From Adiantum capillus-veneris (Eukaryota; Streptophyta; Polypodiopsida; Polypodiales; Pteridaceae), in the NCBI GenBank assembly GCA_014529385.2, contig CM043969.1:17243446-17307445 (forward strand): a DNA stretch of 64,000 bases, written 5' to 3'. Of the stretch, positions 1 to 11,326 are shown piece after piece. A program made the translations under genes and the position numbers. The notes below the pieces were generated by a model. The model saw only the letters and a list, made by a program, of their open reading frames with translations. It ran no database searches and was not told the origin of the DNA. Positions within the stretch are counted from its first letter, which is position 1; each line of letters starts with the position of its first letter.

Positions 1-91
1 ACTCTATTAGGACCTTAGAAAGACCGAAAAGTGTTGAGATTAAACGTCTAGTTAGATTAGCTAGCCCTGCCAATTTTTGAAACTGGTCTAA

Positions 92-188
92 TTAAGTGGT
101 ATCTCATGTGATTCCATTTGACTTTAAAGAAAGTGAGGAAGTTAAGTGGTATCTCATGTGATTCCCTTTCACTTTAAAGAAAGTGAGG
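92..188. repeat. Two-copy tandem repeat, 50-bp period
   Basis: Copies at 92-138 and 142-188 share a block that starts TTAAGTGGTATCTCATGTGA and ends AAAGAAAGTGAGG. They differ by only a few bases. Confidence 0.85.
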
Positions 189-494
189 TTGAAGAGAAAA
201 TAATTGAGGCTATGTGGAGATGAGCTGGCGATGAGAGAGGAGAGGGAAACAATGGCTGTGAGGGCAAATGTGACAAGTGGTGCTTGAGAGCGACACGGGA
301 TATCGCAGATACTGCATAACGGTAGAAAATGCACAACTCCCAGCAAAGCAAGGGTTCGGCTATTGCTTCCTGTGGAATGTTTGCAGTCGATGGGGGGCAG
401 AGGATGAGCTAGAGCTGCACTACCTAGTGGAGCTCGCGACGCACTGCAAGGGGAAGGGTGCATGGAGAAGGGACAACTTGACACGCACCTGTAG

Positions 495-530
<36 letters not shown>

Positions 531-1033
531 GGTGAGGCCAGGTAGTGGCTTTGCACACCAGACAGGTAAGGGTGGTGTAGGAGGGGTGGGATGGGATGTG
601 CGAGTGCAAGCCCCTTGGGCAATCCTTGCATTCGTGAGCCCTAATGGGCATGTGAGGGAGCTAGGTAGCAGTGAAAAGAGCAACAACATCCCCTAGCATT
701 CTGTGGTTGTTGGCTGGGCCAGGAGGATGCATGTCCTTGATAGGTCCTACACCTATCTATCATACACCTCACCCTACGAGCAGCTTGACGACAAAGGTGG
801 GATCACGACAATGGCACAAGGTGAGGAGCACACATAGAATCAGAGGCAGCACAGGAGGTGAGGAGCAATGATAGGGTGAGGCAAAGATGGAGAAATGTGT
901 TTCCCTAGTTGGCAATGATAGGGTGAGGCGAAGATCGAGTAGAAGGGCCGCTGGCACGTAGGTCAGAATGAGCTAGGCAGTGATGCTTGCAATGTTGACG
1001 GAGGACCCAGTAGGTGAGTAGCTATTAGACGCC
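189..1033. other. No gene seen; simple repeats only
   Basis: Open frames here run through GT/CA repeats and have no coding signature. A (GT)n tract lies at about 498-527. A short direct repeat beginning CAATGATAGGGTGAGGC occurs at about 866-892 and 914-940. Confidence 0.6.
498..527. repeat. (GT)n microsatellite
   Basis: Uninterrupted GT dinucleotide run of about 15 units. Open frames crossing it translate as VCVC or HTHT runs and are artefacts of the repeat. Confidence 0.95.
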
Positions 1034-1052
1034 TCACATTTATTAGCTTAGG

Positions 1053-1462
1053 GAGTCCTCAGCACTAAAGGGCACGGAGCTTTTCATAAAGACCGAGCGG
1101 TGGGATCAATGGCAAGCAAACTAGGACGCGGCGATCAAGGCGCGTGCAACCCTTAATTTCAAGGGTAAACTAGGACAAAATATAGTAAACTTGGACAGAC
1201 GGGGAGCCTAACCAAGTTTTATTTATCATTTTATGGTTTACCCACATGTCAACGTGCCCATCGCGGGCGTAGCAGTTAGTGCATTGGGCTCTCACGACGG
1301 TGATGAAGGTTCGAGTCCCCGTGCTTGCGATGGGCGTCTATTTTTTTCCACCCTCCATTTGCCTCGAGATTCCCCCTTTCGACCCGCACTGTGGATCCCA
1401 TCTCTCTCCATCCGTGCCCTTTAGTGTTGAAGGGGAGTCCTAGAAATTTTGTAAAATTTTGG
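1053..1462 (+). mobile_element. SINE-like insertion with 19-bp flanking direct repeats
   Basis: The segment is bounded by a perfect direct repeat, TCACATTTATTAGCTTAGG, at 1034-1052 and 1463-1481. This length suits target-primed reverse transcription (LINE/SINE) rather than a DNA transposon. Inside is a tRNA-like module at 1263-1329. Two internal features complicate the reading. A pair of inverted sequences, CACTAAAGGGCACGG near 1063-1077 and its complement near 1412-1426, lies just inside two copies of GGGAGTCCT (1051-1059 and 1433-1441), which would instead fit a small Mutator-like element with a 9-bp target duplication. SINE origin is the better inference because of the tRNA module, but it is not certain. 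Confidence 0.55.
1263..1329 (+). other. tRNA-like module (tRNA-Glu-like, degenerate)
   Basis: A B-box match, GGTTCGAGTCC, sits at 1308-1318. The ends GCGGGCG (1263-1269) and TGCTTGC (1322-1328) can pair over all seven acceptor positions, counting G-U pairs. The candidate anticodon loop CTCTCAC would give a CTC anticodon (Glu). The T-arm and anticodon stems are mismatched, so this is not a working tRNA gene. A run of seven T at 1341-1347 could act as a Pol III terminator. Confidence 0.55.
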
Positions 1463-1579
1463 TCACATTTATTAGCTTAGGATATTTTGGCCAAGGTCAA
1501 GAATTATTGTATAATGGTAAACAAAAGGAATGATGTCAACGTAGCACATCCATGTGGTCAATTTGCTGGTGATGTATCT

Positions 1580-1663
1580 CACTAATGATTTTGTGACATT
1601 TTAAAAACTAAAATTGACAACTTCACTAATGATTTTGTGACATTTTAAAAACTAAAATTGACA
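1580..1663. repeat. Two-copy tandem repeat, 44-bp period
   Basis: A 40-bp block starting CACTAATGATTTTGTGACAT occurs at 1580-1619 and 1624-1663 with no visible mismatch, implying a recent local duplication. Confidence 0.9.
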
Positions 1664-1741
1664 GCTTTTGTAAATGCATTTGGCCAAGCCACAAGGTCAA
1701 ATATCCTCTACAAAAGGAACAAAAAGAGAGTGTGTCTAACA

Positions 1742-1956
1742 TGTTGGGGTAAAGGCCTCTCTGCCTTGTTTGGTCGCCCATGCTATGGGTGCCCGGCCAT
1801 TGATCATTACCTTATTCTTGTACATATACCAAGAATAAAGAGCTCCTCACATAGAGGTTGACTCCACCCACACAATGATCTACTCTCTCCCTCTCCCTCT
1901 CTCCTTCTCACATGCACACACCAGGCTGCATCCGCACCGCACACACACACTCTTCA
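1742..1956 (+). repeat. 5' LTR of old copia element
   Basis: Begins TGTTGG and ends ACTCTTCA. It contains CT-rich and CA-rich blocks shared with 7011-7153. The primer binding site follows two bases later. Confidence 0.85.
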
Positions 1957-1971
1957 AATGGTATCAGAGCC

Positions 1972-2455
1972 ATGATGGAAATCTGCACATGTGCAGAGGC
2001 TTTTAGACAAGACATGAAAGCAAAGAGCTTGGTTTGAGCTTGTGGCGGCTATGGAAGCTTGATGGAGCTTCCTTGAGCACATCCGGACAGGAGGTGGAGC
2101 CGGATCAAGGCGGATTGAAGTGAATTGGCAAGACCAAAGCCCCAATGCGCGCAGCTCCTCTTGAGGATATGGGTTCTTGAGGATATGGGTTCTTGAGAAA
2201 TGGGATTTGCAGGGCAGATTGGGGTAAGGTCCACACATAGTCGACTGTGAGAAGGCTTTGGGAAACGCTTTGAGTAAAGCTTTGCAAAGCTTGCGGGTAG
2301 CAAGTATAGAAGCATCTCAGGCAAATCTAAATAATCAAGGTCTTGAAGATTCTTGAAGCATGGAATTTTTAATAGCGGTGAGCATTGCAAAGGGGGGAAT
2401 TGAACAGAGATGGCAACTTGGTGTAGAGTGCAGTAAGTGGTGTGTGAGGTAGTGA

Positions 2456-2491
<36 letters not shown>

Positions 2492-4748
2492 TCGACGAGT
2501 AGGAATTTTAGCTAGCGCTAGCAAATTGAAACAATGAGAGCGCAATTAAGCAACACTGGGAAGTCGACAGCAGAGCAGATTTTAACAAGCAGTCCAATTA
2601 AGTAGGAAAAAGTCCAAGGGAAATCGAGAAAATCGAACTCAAGATGGGGGTTGGATTTTGGGCAGGAAGTGAGAATCAAAACTTTTGAAATAGCACTACT
2701 GACTTCAAAATTTTGGCAAGCTCACAGCCGACATGCAAACAGGAGGTATTTAAATAATCCCTTACCAGTATATTTTCAAGTATTATATGTACCCCTTATG
2801 TATGCATTTTTCTTAAAGAACTAGCCCTTACGTATGAAAATTTTCACTTTTTGAATTAATTACCATTTATGTAAGTACATTTTTCTATAAATGCACCTAA
2901 ATATAAATTCCTTATTTTGTTCCCACGTGCTAACTTACATATTTCCTAGTGGATGCCCCGAGACAGGGAGCTATTGTTGGAGGGCTTTGTAAAGCTTGTG
3001 AGCTTGAAGGTAAGCTTGGAAGAAATTTTGAGTTTTGGTTGTCTGTATACACTCATACATAGTTGACAGAGAATCGAAAGAGAGCAAAAAAAAAAAAACT
3101 CTCCTAGAGTGTGTACACGCAATCAATATCGAGCAAGAGAGAAAGCATCGACTTCAATGATTGCAAATCTTTGGCACAAGAGCAACAAGAGAGAGAGAGT
3201 ACTTTAGGCTCTTCTTCGATGGTTGCGGCACAACACCGGTGGCTACAATTTTGGTGACACCTCATCCTCGGCAATCTCGCATTAGCTCTCGCCATCGGAG
3301 AGCTATGACATCCCTGTTGAGAGAGCTTCTCTCGAACAACATCTTCTTGACTGATTTGAGGCACCTACAACATAAGCTCTCAGATTCTAGATCTGCATTG
3401 GTTTCGACACCGGGTTTCGACACTGATTTGGTGGTTTTTTGGCTTTGGTGTTCTTCTTGGCATCTGCGACTCGGCATTGGCAGCTACACCCTTGGCAAGC
3501 GCTTTTGTCCAATGGTGGAAGGAGACATCAACCTTCTTTTGTCGGCTTTGACATAGCGAGAGCGAGAAAGAGCAGTTGGGCTCTCCTCTAGTGTAGCTTC
3601 AACAATGAATTTCCTCCCATGCCTATTTCGGAGAAGATCTGCTCCGACCGACATCCCTCAAAGTCCTAGCCTTGATCTAGCATTATAGCTTCGACCACCC
3701 CCATTTTTCCTGCTTCAGTGATACACTTCAACCCATAGCGGCTTGTGTTTTGCGCTTGGATTCTAGTCGATGCGTTTTTTCGACCGATGAGGTAGTGCGT
3801 CAAATTCTTGATCATTTTGTTCACAATTTGCACTTTTTTGAAGTGCAGACATATATGATCGTGTGGGGTATTCCACAGAGAAGTTTTAGAATGGTTTTGT
3901 GTAGTTCATACTATGTATACATTTATGGATATAGCTTGAGCTTATGCGTATAGCTCACAGGTACCAGGTTCAGAGGTGTACAATGCTTTTGGACATGTAA
4001 ATGTCCATAGAGCCACTCATTCAGGAGTGAGCCAGTTTGCCAGGGTTTGGGCAGTGCATATATACCATTTGTGGATCTGTTTATTGAGACACTGAGCATC
4101 TACCTATGCTTTATGTGGCATGGTAGATTTTTTGAGGTTTCACTCAATTTGCAAGGGAAACTCTTTCATATTTTTCCCAAATTCTCACCATGTTCTATGT
4201 GTGTTTGCAGTTATACTCTTTGATGGTTTAGTGGTTGACTTTGACTCCCACTTTAACATCAATTGAGTGTTCACTCTCACTTTTGACAGGTTTGTTAGCT
4301 TAGACACAATTTAGTGTTTGTGTACCCACTCTCGCAGGAGTGAGGATTGCATATGCTTGTGTGGCTATAAATTGTGGAAGTCATAGATTTCACACATACT
4401 TTGGAATTTTTTGCAAGTAGTTTCTCTTGTGGAGCTTTTTGAGCTAGTTTGCTCACTACTTGTGTATATGGTTATGCGCTTTACACTCAGTTGAGCTGTT
4501 TGTCCCACATTGTGTGCTTGCAGATAGTAAATTGTGGAGCTGATTTTATGCATATGTGAGCATCAATTGGATGCCTTTGATCATGGTTTCCATGATTGTG
4601 TAGTGGTTGAGTGATCTCCCACTTTGTTGCCAGTTTGACATGGTTTATGGTAGAGATCGTACTTGACGTTTTACTCAGTTTACAGGGGAGACTCTACCAG
4701 ATTTATCCTAGGTTTTATCACCATAGTTTGGTTTCTTGACATTCACTT
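1972..4748 (+). other. Internal leader of old copia element; no gene recognised
   Basis: An (AC)n tract lies at about 2457-2490. Short open frames at 3161-3556 and 3750-3953 show no domain I can recognise. A diverged repeated block around GTTTCACTCAATTTGCAAGG occurs near 4135-4195 and again near 4665-4730, which suggests old internal duplication. The expected N-terminal half of gag is not recognisable. Confidence 0.5.
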
Positions 4749-5426
4749 ATGGTTGCAAACATGTGTGATAGTTTAGAGTCTACAGTGATGACTCATGAGA
4801 GACGACAATCTCGTAGCTTTCAATACATGGGATGTTGGCATTGTGGTCACACATGGCACATGAGACGCCGTTGTTTTAGACATATGAGGCAGCAGTGGAG
4901 ATCTATAAGTGATACACATGAGGTTTTGACACATGCTAGAGAAGTGGCTTCATATGCTAGTGATGATGATGTCACATTTTCCTTTAGTGTTCCTCCTGAT
5001 TAAATGTCTTTGAGAGGTGACACTTCTCCACATTGATTGCTAGATGAGGATGCAGTCTTCTATGTCACACCACATCGTGATTGATTTAGCACCTTCTCTA
5101 GTGGGAGATTTGGTTTTCTACACTTGGTCGATGGTTTGGCACTTGACATTGCAGGTGTAGAAGATGTTTTCTTGTCATTGCCTAGTGGTGCATCATATAC
5201 GCTACGACATGTGCGCTATGTTCCTCAGTTGAGACATAGCTTGATCTCAGTGAGACAGTTAGCAGATTTTGGGTGTCATACACTACTTAGAGAGCAGTCT
5301 TTCCAGATGCATTGCAGATCATTAGTGATTTCCAAAGGAGCCCGCAATGGCTTGGTATATTCTATGCATGTGTTTGAGGTTCAAGACAACATAGTCTTGA
5401 TTTTGTTGTTGGCATGCTTTGAGTGA
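4749..5426 (+). pseudogene. Copia gag zinc knuckle and protease remnant
   Basis: The frame at 4749-5003 contains CWHCGHTWHMRRRC, a complete CX2CX4HX4C retroviral-type zinc knuckle that would bind element RNA in Gag. After stops, the frame resumes with the copia protease C-terminal signature: FSSGRFGF precedes it, then LRHVRYVPQLRHSLISV at about 5190-5250. The position of the catalytic D-S/T-G reads DED (from LLDEDAVFYVTPHRD, near 5038-5083), so the protease would be dead even without the stops. No gag_pre-integrase or integrase core follows. Assignment to copia rests on the protease block and the element structure. Confidence 0.75.
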
Positions 5427-6142
5427 GAGATGAGGCGTGTCTCCTTCGTGTGTGAGCTCCACCATGCTCACAAGATAGAGCATTCAGTTGTGCAAGATGT
5501 GCCAATAGACTTTATAGAGACAGAGCTAGCGTGATAGTGCTCTAGTGAGACACAACATGTGCTATCATAATTTGTGCAGGCAGAGGTAGAGCAAACTTGA
5601 TCCCTAGAGATACAGGTAGAGATAACAAACATGGGGTTCTTTGATATGCTCATGCTAGAGGCTGATGAGTTACTGCTAGGATGCATAGTTTCGCCTATGG
5701 GTGAGAGGGACATAGCCATCTCAGTGTCTGCATTGACACATCCATATGCCACGAGTAGTCTTGATGATTTAGTACATCCAGGTTTGCACATATTTTATCA
5801 GCGTTCGAGTGTCTCATGTACGACCTACTATTGTCAACGCCCAACCTAGCAGCTAGAGTGGGAGCATTTGCAATAGGGATTGTCAGTTATACGATGACTG
5901 ACACTAGCATGATGCATAATAGAGTTTTGTAGACCATACAAAGTTTTCTACGGGATTTGCATGCAGGCTCTAGCATGGATATGCGCACTCGCCTATCACT
6001 AAAGCCGATACAACTGCATGTAGATTGATTGAGGGTCGAGCGAGACAATGGGCATAGGTTGAGATAGTCTCTCACCTATTTTCTTGTACATACTAGTAGT
6101 TTAGCCAGTAGAATCCACTTATCGGCACATTAGTCTTTAATT
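5427..6142 (+). other. Unassigned 3' internal part of old copia element
   Basis: A 72-codon open frame at 5631-5849 (starts MGFFDMLMLEADE) and shorter broken frames are present. None matches integrase, reverse transcriptase or RNase H. Confidence 0.4.
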
Positions 6143-7000
6143 TAACACTAGATTGGTAACAAGACACTTTTATGTCCTGTTAACCAAGCAATTTCTTAGA
6201 ATTATTGTAGGACATGCTAATTTAGTTTTTGAATGTTTGATACCCACAAAAATAGCTTATGAACTGAATTTTTTTTTTCAGGCTATTGATTTTGGCTCTA
6301 ACATTGTGTTTGACAAGGATTTTTCAACCTAAATTGTCCCAAAAAACGTGTGCTTTTCATTTTCCATTTTCCATAAAATTGACCATAGACCACCCTAGAA
6401 CGCCTCTAAGTGGCTTCTAGGGTGTTGCATAATTAGTCTTTGCCATTCTAAAGGTTTTATAATGCTTCTAGGGCATGCCAAGTGAATATATTCAAAGTTA
6501 ATTTTTGATAGATATTGGGTGTCAATATGAGGGTGAAGTACCGAGCTATATCAATAGATAGGTTATATAGTGCAGAATATGGGTGTGGGCAAGCAAACAC
6601 AGAGGATAGGTCGACATAATGAAAAAAATGCCACTTTTTTGTATCTAATTCTACACATAGTTTAAGAATTTTTGTGGTTATAGCATATTAAGACTAGGAA
6701 CCCATTGAAATTCATGAGAGAAATAGGTTTGTAGCATGAATAATTTTATATATGGTGTGCCATGGGGGTAACCGTGAAAGTATGTTGTTTTTGGTAAAAT
6801 GCACCAGTACCTTGGGTTTGGAAGCTTGTCATGACCAAGAAATCAAGAGATATGCATGTTACTTATTTTTCAAAACTGGAATGGGTTCTTAGTTTGAAGC
6901 TCATGTAAGGAATTTTGAAAATTCACACATATACTATGAGTATTGAATTTTTCCCTAAAAGGACACTTTTATGTCCTGGTAGGTTACCAAACTAGTGTTA
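6143..7000. mobile_element. Inverted-repeat (MITE-like) element nested in copia
   Basis: The left end TAACACTAGATTGGTAAC (6143-6160) and right end GTTACCAAACTAGTGTTA (6983-7000) are inverted copies with one mismatch. A block around GACACTTTTATGTCCTG lies just inside each end (6163 and 6962 onward). The outermost dinucleotide is TA on both sides, compatible with a TA target duplication as in Tc1/mariner-type elements. The interior has no open frame of note, so it would be non-autonomous. It ends exactly at the polypurine tract of the host copia element. Confidence 0.6.
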
Positions 7001-7010
7001 AGTGGGAGAT

Positions 7011-7153
7011 TGTTGGCCAATAATAAGGAGCTCCTCATGTAGAGGTTGGCTCCACCCACAAAGAGGTCTACTCTTTCCCTCTCCCTCTCCCCTTCTCACA
7101 TGCACATACCGCACCGCGTACGTATGCATCCACACACACACACACACTCTTCA
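7011..7153 (+). repeat. 3' LTR of old copia element
   Basis: Begins TGTTGGCC, ends ACTCTTCA, and aligns to 1742-1956 apart from an 80-bp length difference near the start. It is followed by the TAACA target duplication. Confidence 0.85.
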
Positions 7154-7788
7154 TAACACGAGGTTGTTCATTGTATATAGCACTACTGTATCACGTGCAT
7201 TCAAGGGGTGATATGAAATCCCTTATATACCTACAAGTTTTTCAAGATTATAATACCCTACTCAATCTAGATATTATAGTTTTTAAGTTCCTTTAATTAA
7301 TGATTCCCCTCAATTGTAAGGTTTCCAGTTTCCAAAACCTTAAAGATTGTACAAAGCTTGCAAAATTTAATGGAAAACCACTGTGGAAGGATTTCAACCA
7401 CGGCTAATCTTGGTATTTTTGGAATCATAAGCAAAGCTTTACTATGTTTAGTAATTTTCAGAATCTGAATCCGATAAAAACTAGAAAAGTTATAGACCCT
7501 GGAAGATTACAATAGGAATTCAATTAGTAATGAAAATTGGATGGTTTCAGTAATTATCATTAACAAGGACTTTTTACACTAAGGTTCTAGAATTAACTGG
7601 AAATTCCAATTTTCATCATTAGAATCTGAAAAAATCAACCAAAGTAAATTCTGGAAGGTATGGGGGATGTGTGGAAGTTGGAGGAACCTGCCAAGGACAG
7701 AGATAGCAGCAGATGGCGCAAATTGCAAGCTAGGGGGCTGCTTGGAGTGTAGGAACTTGCCAGAAGCTGCCCGGTGCCCAGAAAAGCT

Positions 7789-7795
7789 ATAAAAG
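7789..7795 (+). promoter_or_regulatory. TATA box of gypsy 1 LTR promoter
   Basis: TATAAAA in the context GCTATAAAAGG, followed by a CT-rich stretch (7842-7853) of the kind often seen near plant transcription starts. This predicts transcription beginning near 7820. Confidence 0.55.
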
Positions 7796-8189
7796 GACCC
7801 CCTTCTCTTCATAATTTCTTAGACTCGGAGCCTTGATACTCTCTCTCTCTCTCATCTATAGAGAACACTACGCAGAAATCATTAGAGATTAATCTCTAGT
7901 TGATTAACCTAAACGATAATTAGTCTAATCCTTCTTAATTAGCAAGGTTAGATTAAGCTATTTTGTTAATAAATCAAAGATTAGACCTATGTATACTCAT
8001 AAACCCTCTCTTAATTAATTACTCTCTGTTGATTTTTGTAATTAAGCTTGGTAATGTTAAGCTAATTAATTATCCTATCATATTAGGGCTGAAATTAGCC
8101 AAATCAACCATGAATTAATGGGAAATATATTAATTAAGCTAGATTAAGTTAAATTAATTATCAGAGATGCATTTGACTTTGAGTAATTA

Positions 8190-9700
8190 ATTAAGCTGAA
8201 TTACACTGTTTTTTAGAGAAAATTAAAGGGGAAAATAATCAAATTGATCTCAAATGCTGTGAGTTATTTATCAGTGGTTATTTAGGTGTTAAGGAACCTG
8301 TGATAATTAGGAGAAGCTCAGCTAATTAATTTAGCTAATTACTTTAGTAGAAATACTATGTTTTAAGGACAAATTAAATAGGGGAAATTAGTAAATTCCT
8401 TTTAAATGTTGTAAGTTATTTATCAGTGGTAGATTAGCTGTTAAAGAACCGGTGATAATTAGAAGAATATCAGATAATTAATTTAGCTAATTACTTTAGC
8501 AAAAATACTATGTTTTTAGGACAAGTTAAATAAGGGAAATTAGTAAATTGATTTCAAATACTGTAAGTTATTTATTAGTGGTTAATTAGGTGGTAAGAAA
8601 CCCGTGATATTTAGGAGAAGCTCAGATAATTAATTTAGCTAATTACTTTAGTAGAAATACTATGTGTTTATGACAAATTATATAGGGGAAATTATTAAAC
8701 TAATTTCAAATGCTGTGAGTTATTTATTAGTGGTTGATTAGGTGTTAATAAACCCATGATAACTAGGAGAAGCTCACATACTTAATTTAAATAATTACTT
8801 TAGCAGAAATACTCTTTTTTTTGACAAATTAAATAGGGGAAATTAGTAAATTAATTTCAAATGATGTGAGTTATTTATTAGTGGTGAATTAGGTGTTAAC
8901 AAACTCATGATAATTAGAAGAAGCTCAGATAATTAACTTATCTAATTACTTTAGCATAAATACTCTGTTTTTAGGACAAATTAAATAGGGGAAATTAGTA
9001 AAATGAGTTTAAATGCTATGAGTTATTTATCAGGGGTTAATTAGGTGTTACAAAACCTGTGATAATTAGGAGAAGCTTGGTTAACTAATTTATCTAATTA
9101 AATTAGCAAAAATACTCTGCTTTTAAGATGAATTAAATAGGGGAAATTAGTAAAATGAGTTCAAATGCTGTGAGTTATTTATCAGGGGTTAATTAGGTGT
9201 TAAAAAACTCGTGATAATTAGGAGAAGCTCAGATAATAAATTTATGTAATTATTTATTAGAAATACTCTGCTTTTAAGACAAATTAAATAGGAGAAATTA
9301 GTAAATTGATTTCAAATGCTTTGAGTTATTTTTTAGTGGTTAATTAGATGTTAAGTAACCCGTAATAATTAGAGAAGCTCAGATAATTATTTCATCTAAT
9401 TACTTTAGCAGAAATACTCTATTTTTTGGACAATTTAAATAGGGAAACTTAGTAAATAGATTCAAATTGAATTGAGCTATATATTAGATGTTAATTAGAT
9501 GTTAGGAAACCTATGATAATTAAGAAAATCTCAAATAATTAATTTACCTAATTACTTTAATAGAAATACTCTATTTTTTGGACAATTTAAATAAGAGAAA
9601 TTAGCAAATAAGCTCAAATTGAATTGAGTTATTTAGCAGAGGTTAATTAGAACTAAATATCCTAGTAAAATTACATTATTTTTAGGAAAAAATAAAAGGG
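8190..9700 (+). repeat. 152-bp tandem array inside gypsy LTR (about 10 units)
   Basis: The landmark GAGTTATTTAT (or TAAGTTATTTAT) recurs near 8261, 8413, 8564, 8717, 8868, 9020, 9172, 9323, 9473 and 9626, a spacing of 150-153 bp. Units share AAATTAAATAGGGGAAATTAG and GTGATAATTAGGAGAAGCTC. The array is AT-rich and lies downstream of the predicted transcription start, so it would form a long repetitive leader. Confidence 0.93.
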
Positions 9701-10089
9701 GAAATATAGTAAATTAACCCAAAAACCTTTGATATCAATATCAGAGGAAGAACACACCTTGAGGAATACATGATATATATCCCAACCTTAGATAAATAGT
9801 TTAGGTATGTATATTCAATAAAAATCACCAATTCTTGTATAAAATGGACAGGAGAAATTAGGAGATGAATTTATCTAATTGCCAAATAAATACCCGAGGT
9901 CCAAAATCATTATTGAAGAGTGAGAAAAATTACTTATAGCATAGATAAGTTATAGAAGGAATATCTCATCAAATTGACTATTAAAGATACCTATTTATTC
10001 CAAAAATCCTTTATTTTGGGTAAACAAGGAAAAAGAAGACTAATCGATTAAGCTTCTAATGGATTAAGTCTTTTTATAAGGCTGCCGAC

Positions 10090-10211
10090 ATGACTCCCAA
10101 GAGAACCAGGGAAACAAAGCAACTAATGACCATGAAGCAAGGCCTAGCCATAGGCCAACAGAGGAGACTCTACGGGTACCTGCCCCACAGCACATGGACG
10201 AGCAGTCCCAG
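10090..10211 (+). other. Candidate gag leader exon inside LTR 1
   Basis: An ATG at 10090 opens MTPKRTRETKQ, close to MAPVKRTR at the equivalent place (53090) in the LTR of gypsy 2. The segment ends at CCCAG followed by GTGAATTT, a plausible splice donor at 10212. The downstream intron-side sequence CATTGCATACGT is shared by both LTRs. A candidate acceptor TTCTGTTTTCAG ends near 12117, ahead of gag. The reading frame has drifted in this copy. The inference is that the Gag N-terminus is encoded in the LTR and spliced over the primer site. Confidence 0.45.
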
Positions 10212-11314
10212 GTGAATTTCTATTATGTTCACTAATAGCTCATTTTAAGTTAAGCATTGCATACGTAAGGTTAGGAAGGATAAATTGGCTGTAAATGAAA
10301 GGTAACTTTCACAAAACCAACGAGCAATGATTGTAACTAGCAAAGAAATGATTTGGTTATGACTGATTGACCTAGGAAAGAAATGTTTGACCATCCTTAA
10401 GACAGCTTGTGTCAAGACACCTCTGATTCCTTGGAAATATTTTACTCCACGTAATGAGAAATGATGGAGATACCATCATGGAAGAGTCGGTTACCTCGGC
10501 ACGTGTGGAGTCTTTACCCCGTGCTTGTTTATGTTTATGGATAGTACTTTCAAGTATATTCTAGAGGAACCGCCCGGCTGTATGGGCAACTGGTTTTGGC
10601 GTATGGGCGCCCGGACTTTGGGTGATGGCTTTTTTCCACCCTGGTTTTTATAAATAAGGAATGGGTGCTGTTTTCACCCCTGTATAGGTGGTTTTGAGAC
10701 TAGTTAGTACTAGTCAGAGATACTTCAGAATGACAGTACCTTGTCTTAAGTCTAAAGATGTTTGTTTTCTGAAAGAATGTCTTCAATACTGTTTTCAAAG
10801 TTTGTCTTAATGAAATGCAGTTATGAAAGTTAAAAGGAATCATTGTTTTAATTGTGAAAAGAATGTGGTAGTAATTAAACAACACAGAAATCGTGTGTGA
10901 GTGCGGGGTGGTAAGTGGGGATTGACTAAGGTTGTCAATCATGGACGAGTGGACCTGATTAGTCAGGTAACTATCCATTCCCGCGCACTAAAACGATTAG
11001 AAACTTCGTCATTTGGAAGAGGAATCCACCAACGGTTGTGCCCTCACATATGTTAGGGGGAAAAAAGCGTTGGTCAAGGAGAACCAGAAATCTAAAGGAT
11101 GAAGTTATAGGGCCGGAAAATTTTTAATGGTCCCGTTTCCACTGCTAGACAGGACTAGGTCTCTTTCTAGGGCTATAAACCTAAACCATTGTCAATGGTA
11201 AGGGTGAATTCCCTAGAGATTTTTCTTGTTTAAGGACTCTGACTTACTAGGCCTAGAGACCTATCAATGGTACCATCCCGTTTTTTGTGTCGGCGGGATT
11301 GGGGACCTTACAAG

Positions 11315-11326
11315 TGGTATCAGAGC
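11315..11326 (+). other. Primer binding site, initiator tRNA-Met
   Basis: TGGTATCAGAGC lies two bases after the LTR end ACCTTACA, the standard arrangement for plant LTR retrotransposons. Confidence 0.9.

Larger units (their letters stand above)
1742..7153 (+). mobile_element. Old Ty1/copia-type LTR element, mostly without pol
   Basis: The 5' LTR (1742-1956) and 3' LTR (7011-7153) align over their distal halves. The left copy carries about 80 bp near its start that the right copy lacks. The primer site TGGTATCAGAGC at 1959-1970 matches plant initiator tRNA-Met, and a purine tract (AAGTGGGAGA, 7000-7009) precedes the 3' LTR. The element is flanked by a perfect 5-bp target duplication, TAACA (1737-1741 and 7154-7158). 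Only a gag zinc knuckle and a protease-like stretch are recognisable; no integrase, reverse transcriptase or RNase H is visible. It is either a non-autonomous derivative or a heavily deleted copy. Confidence 0.88.
7315..11312 (+). repeat. 5' LTR of gypsy element 1 (about 4.0 kb)
   Basis: Starts TGTAAGGT and ends ACCTTACA. Its first 110 bp and last 290 bp match the short 3' LTR (16454-16858). The middle part is authentic LTR: its distal third aligns with the LTR of the second element at 52209-54288, for example around the shared TGTGGTAGTAATTA at 10864 and 53833. It contains a TATA box, a 152-bp tandem array and an ATG-bearing exon-like segment. Confidence 0.88.

Noticed and set aside
104-957. 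Overlapping open frames on both strands near the left edge, one 175 codons long
   Set aside because: They run through the GT repeat (HTHTHT, VCVCVC) and have no domain or splice support.
1263-1329. Functional tRNA gene
   Set aside because: Acceptor ends pair, but the anticodon and T stems are badly mismatched; treated as a SINE-type module.
3161-3556. 131-codon open frame inside the old copia element
   Set aside because: No domain, overlaps an antisense open frame, and no similarity to the gag expected at this position.
8190-9700. Regularly spaced repeats as a possible CRISPR array
   Set aside because: Units are about 152 bp and repetitive along their whole length with no unique spacers; the setting is a plant LTR.
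7426-11020. A separate 3.6-kb transposon inserted into the 5' LTR, with GGAAT target duplication
   Set aside because: The distal part of this segment aligns with the LTR of gypsy 2, so it is native LTR; the short 3' LTR is the deleted one.
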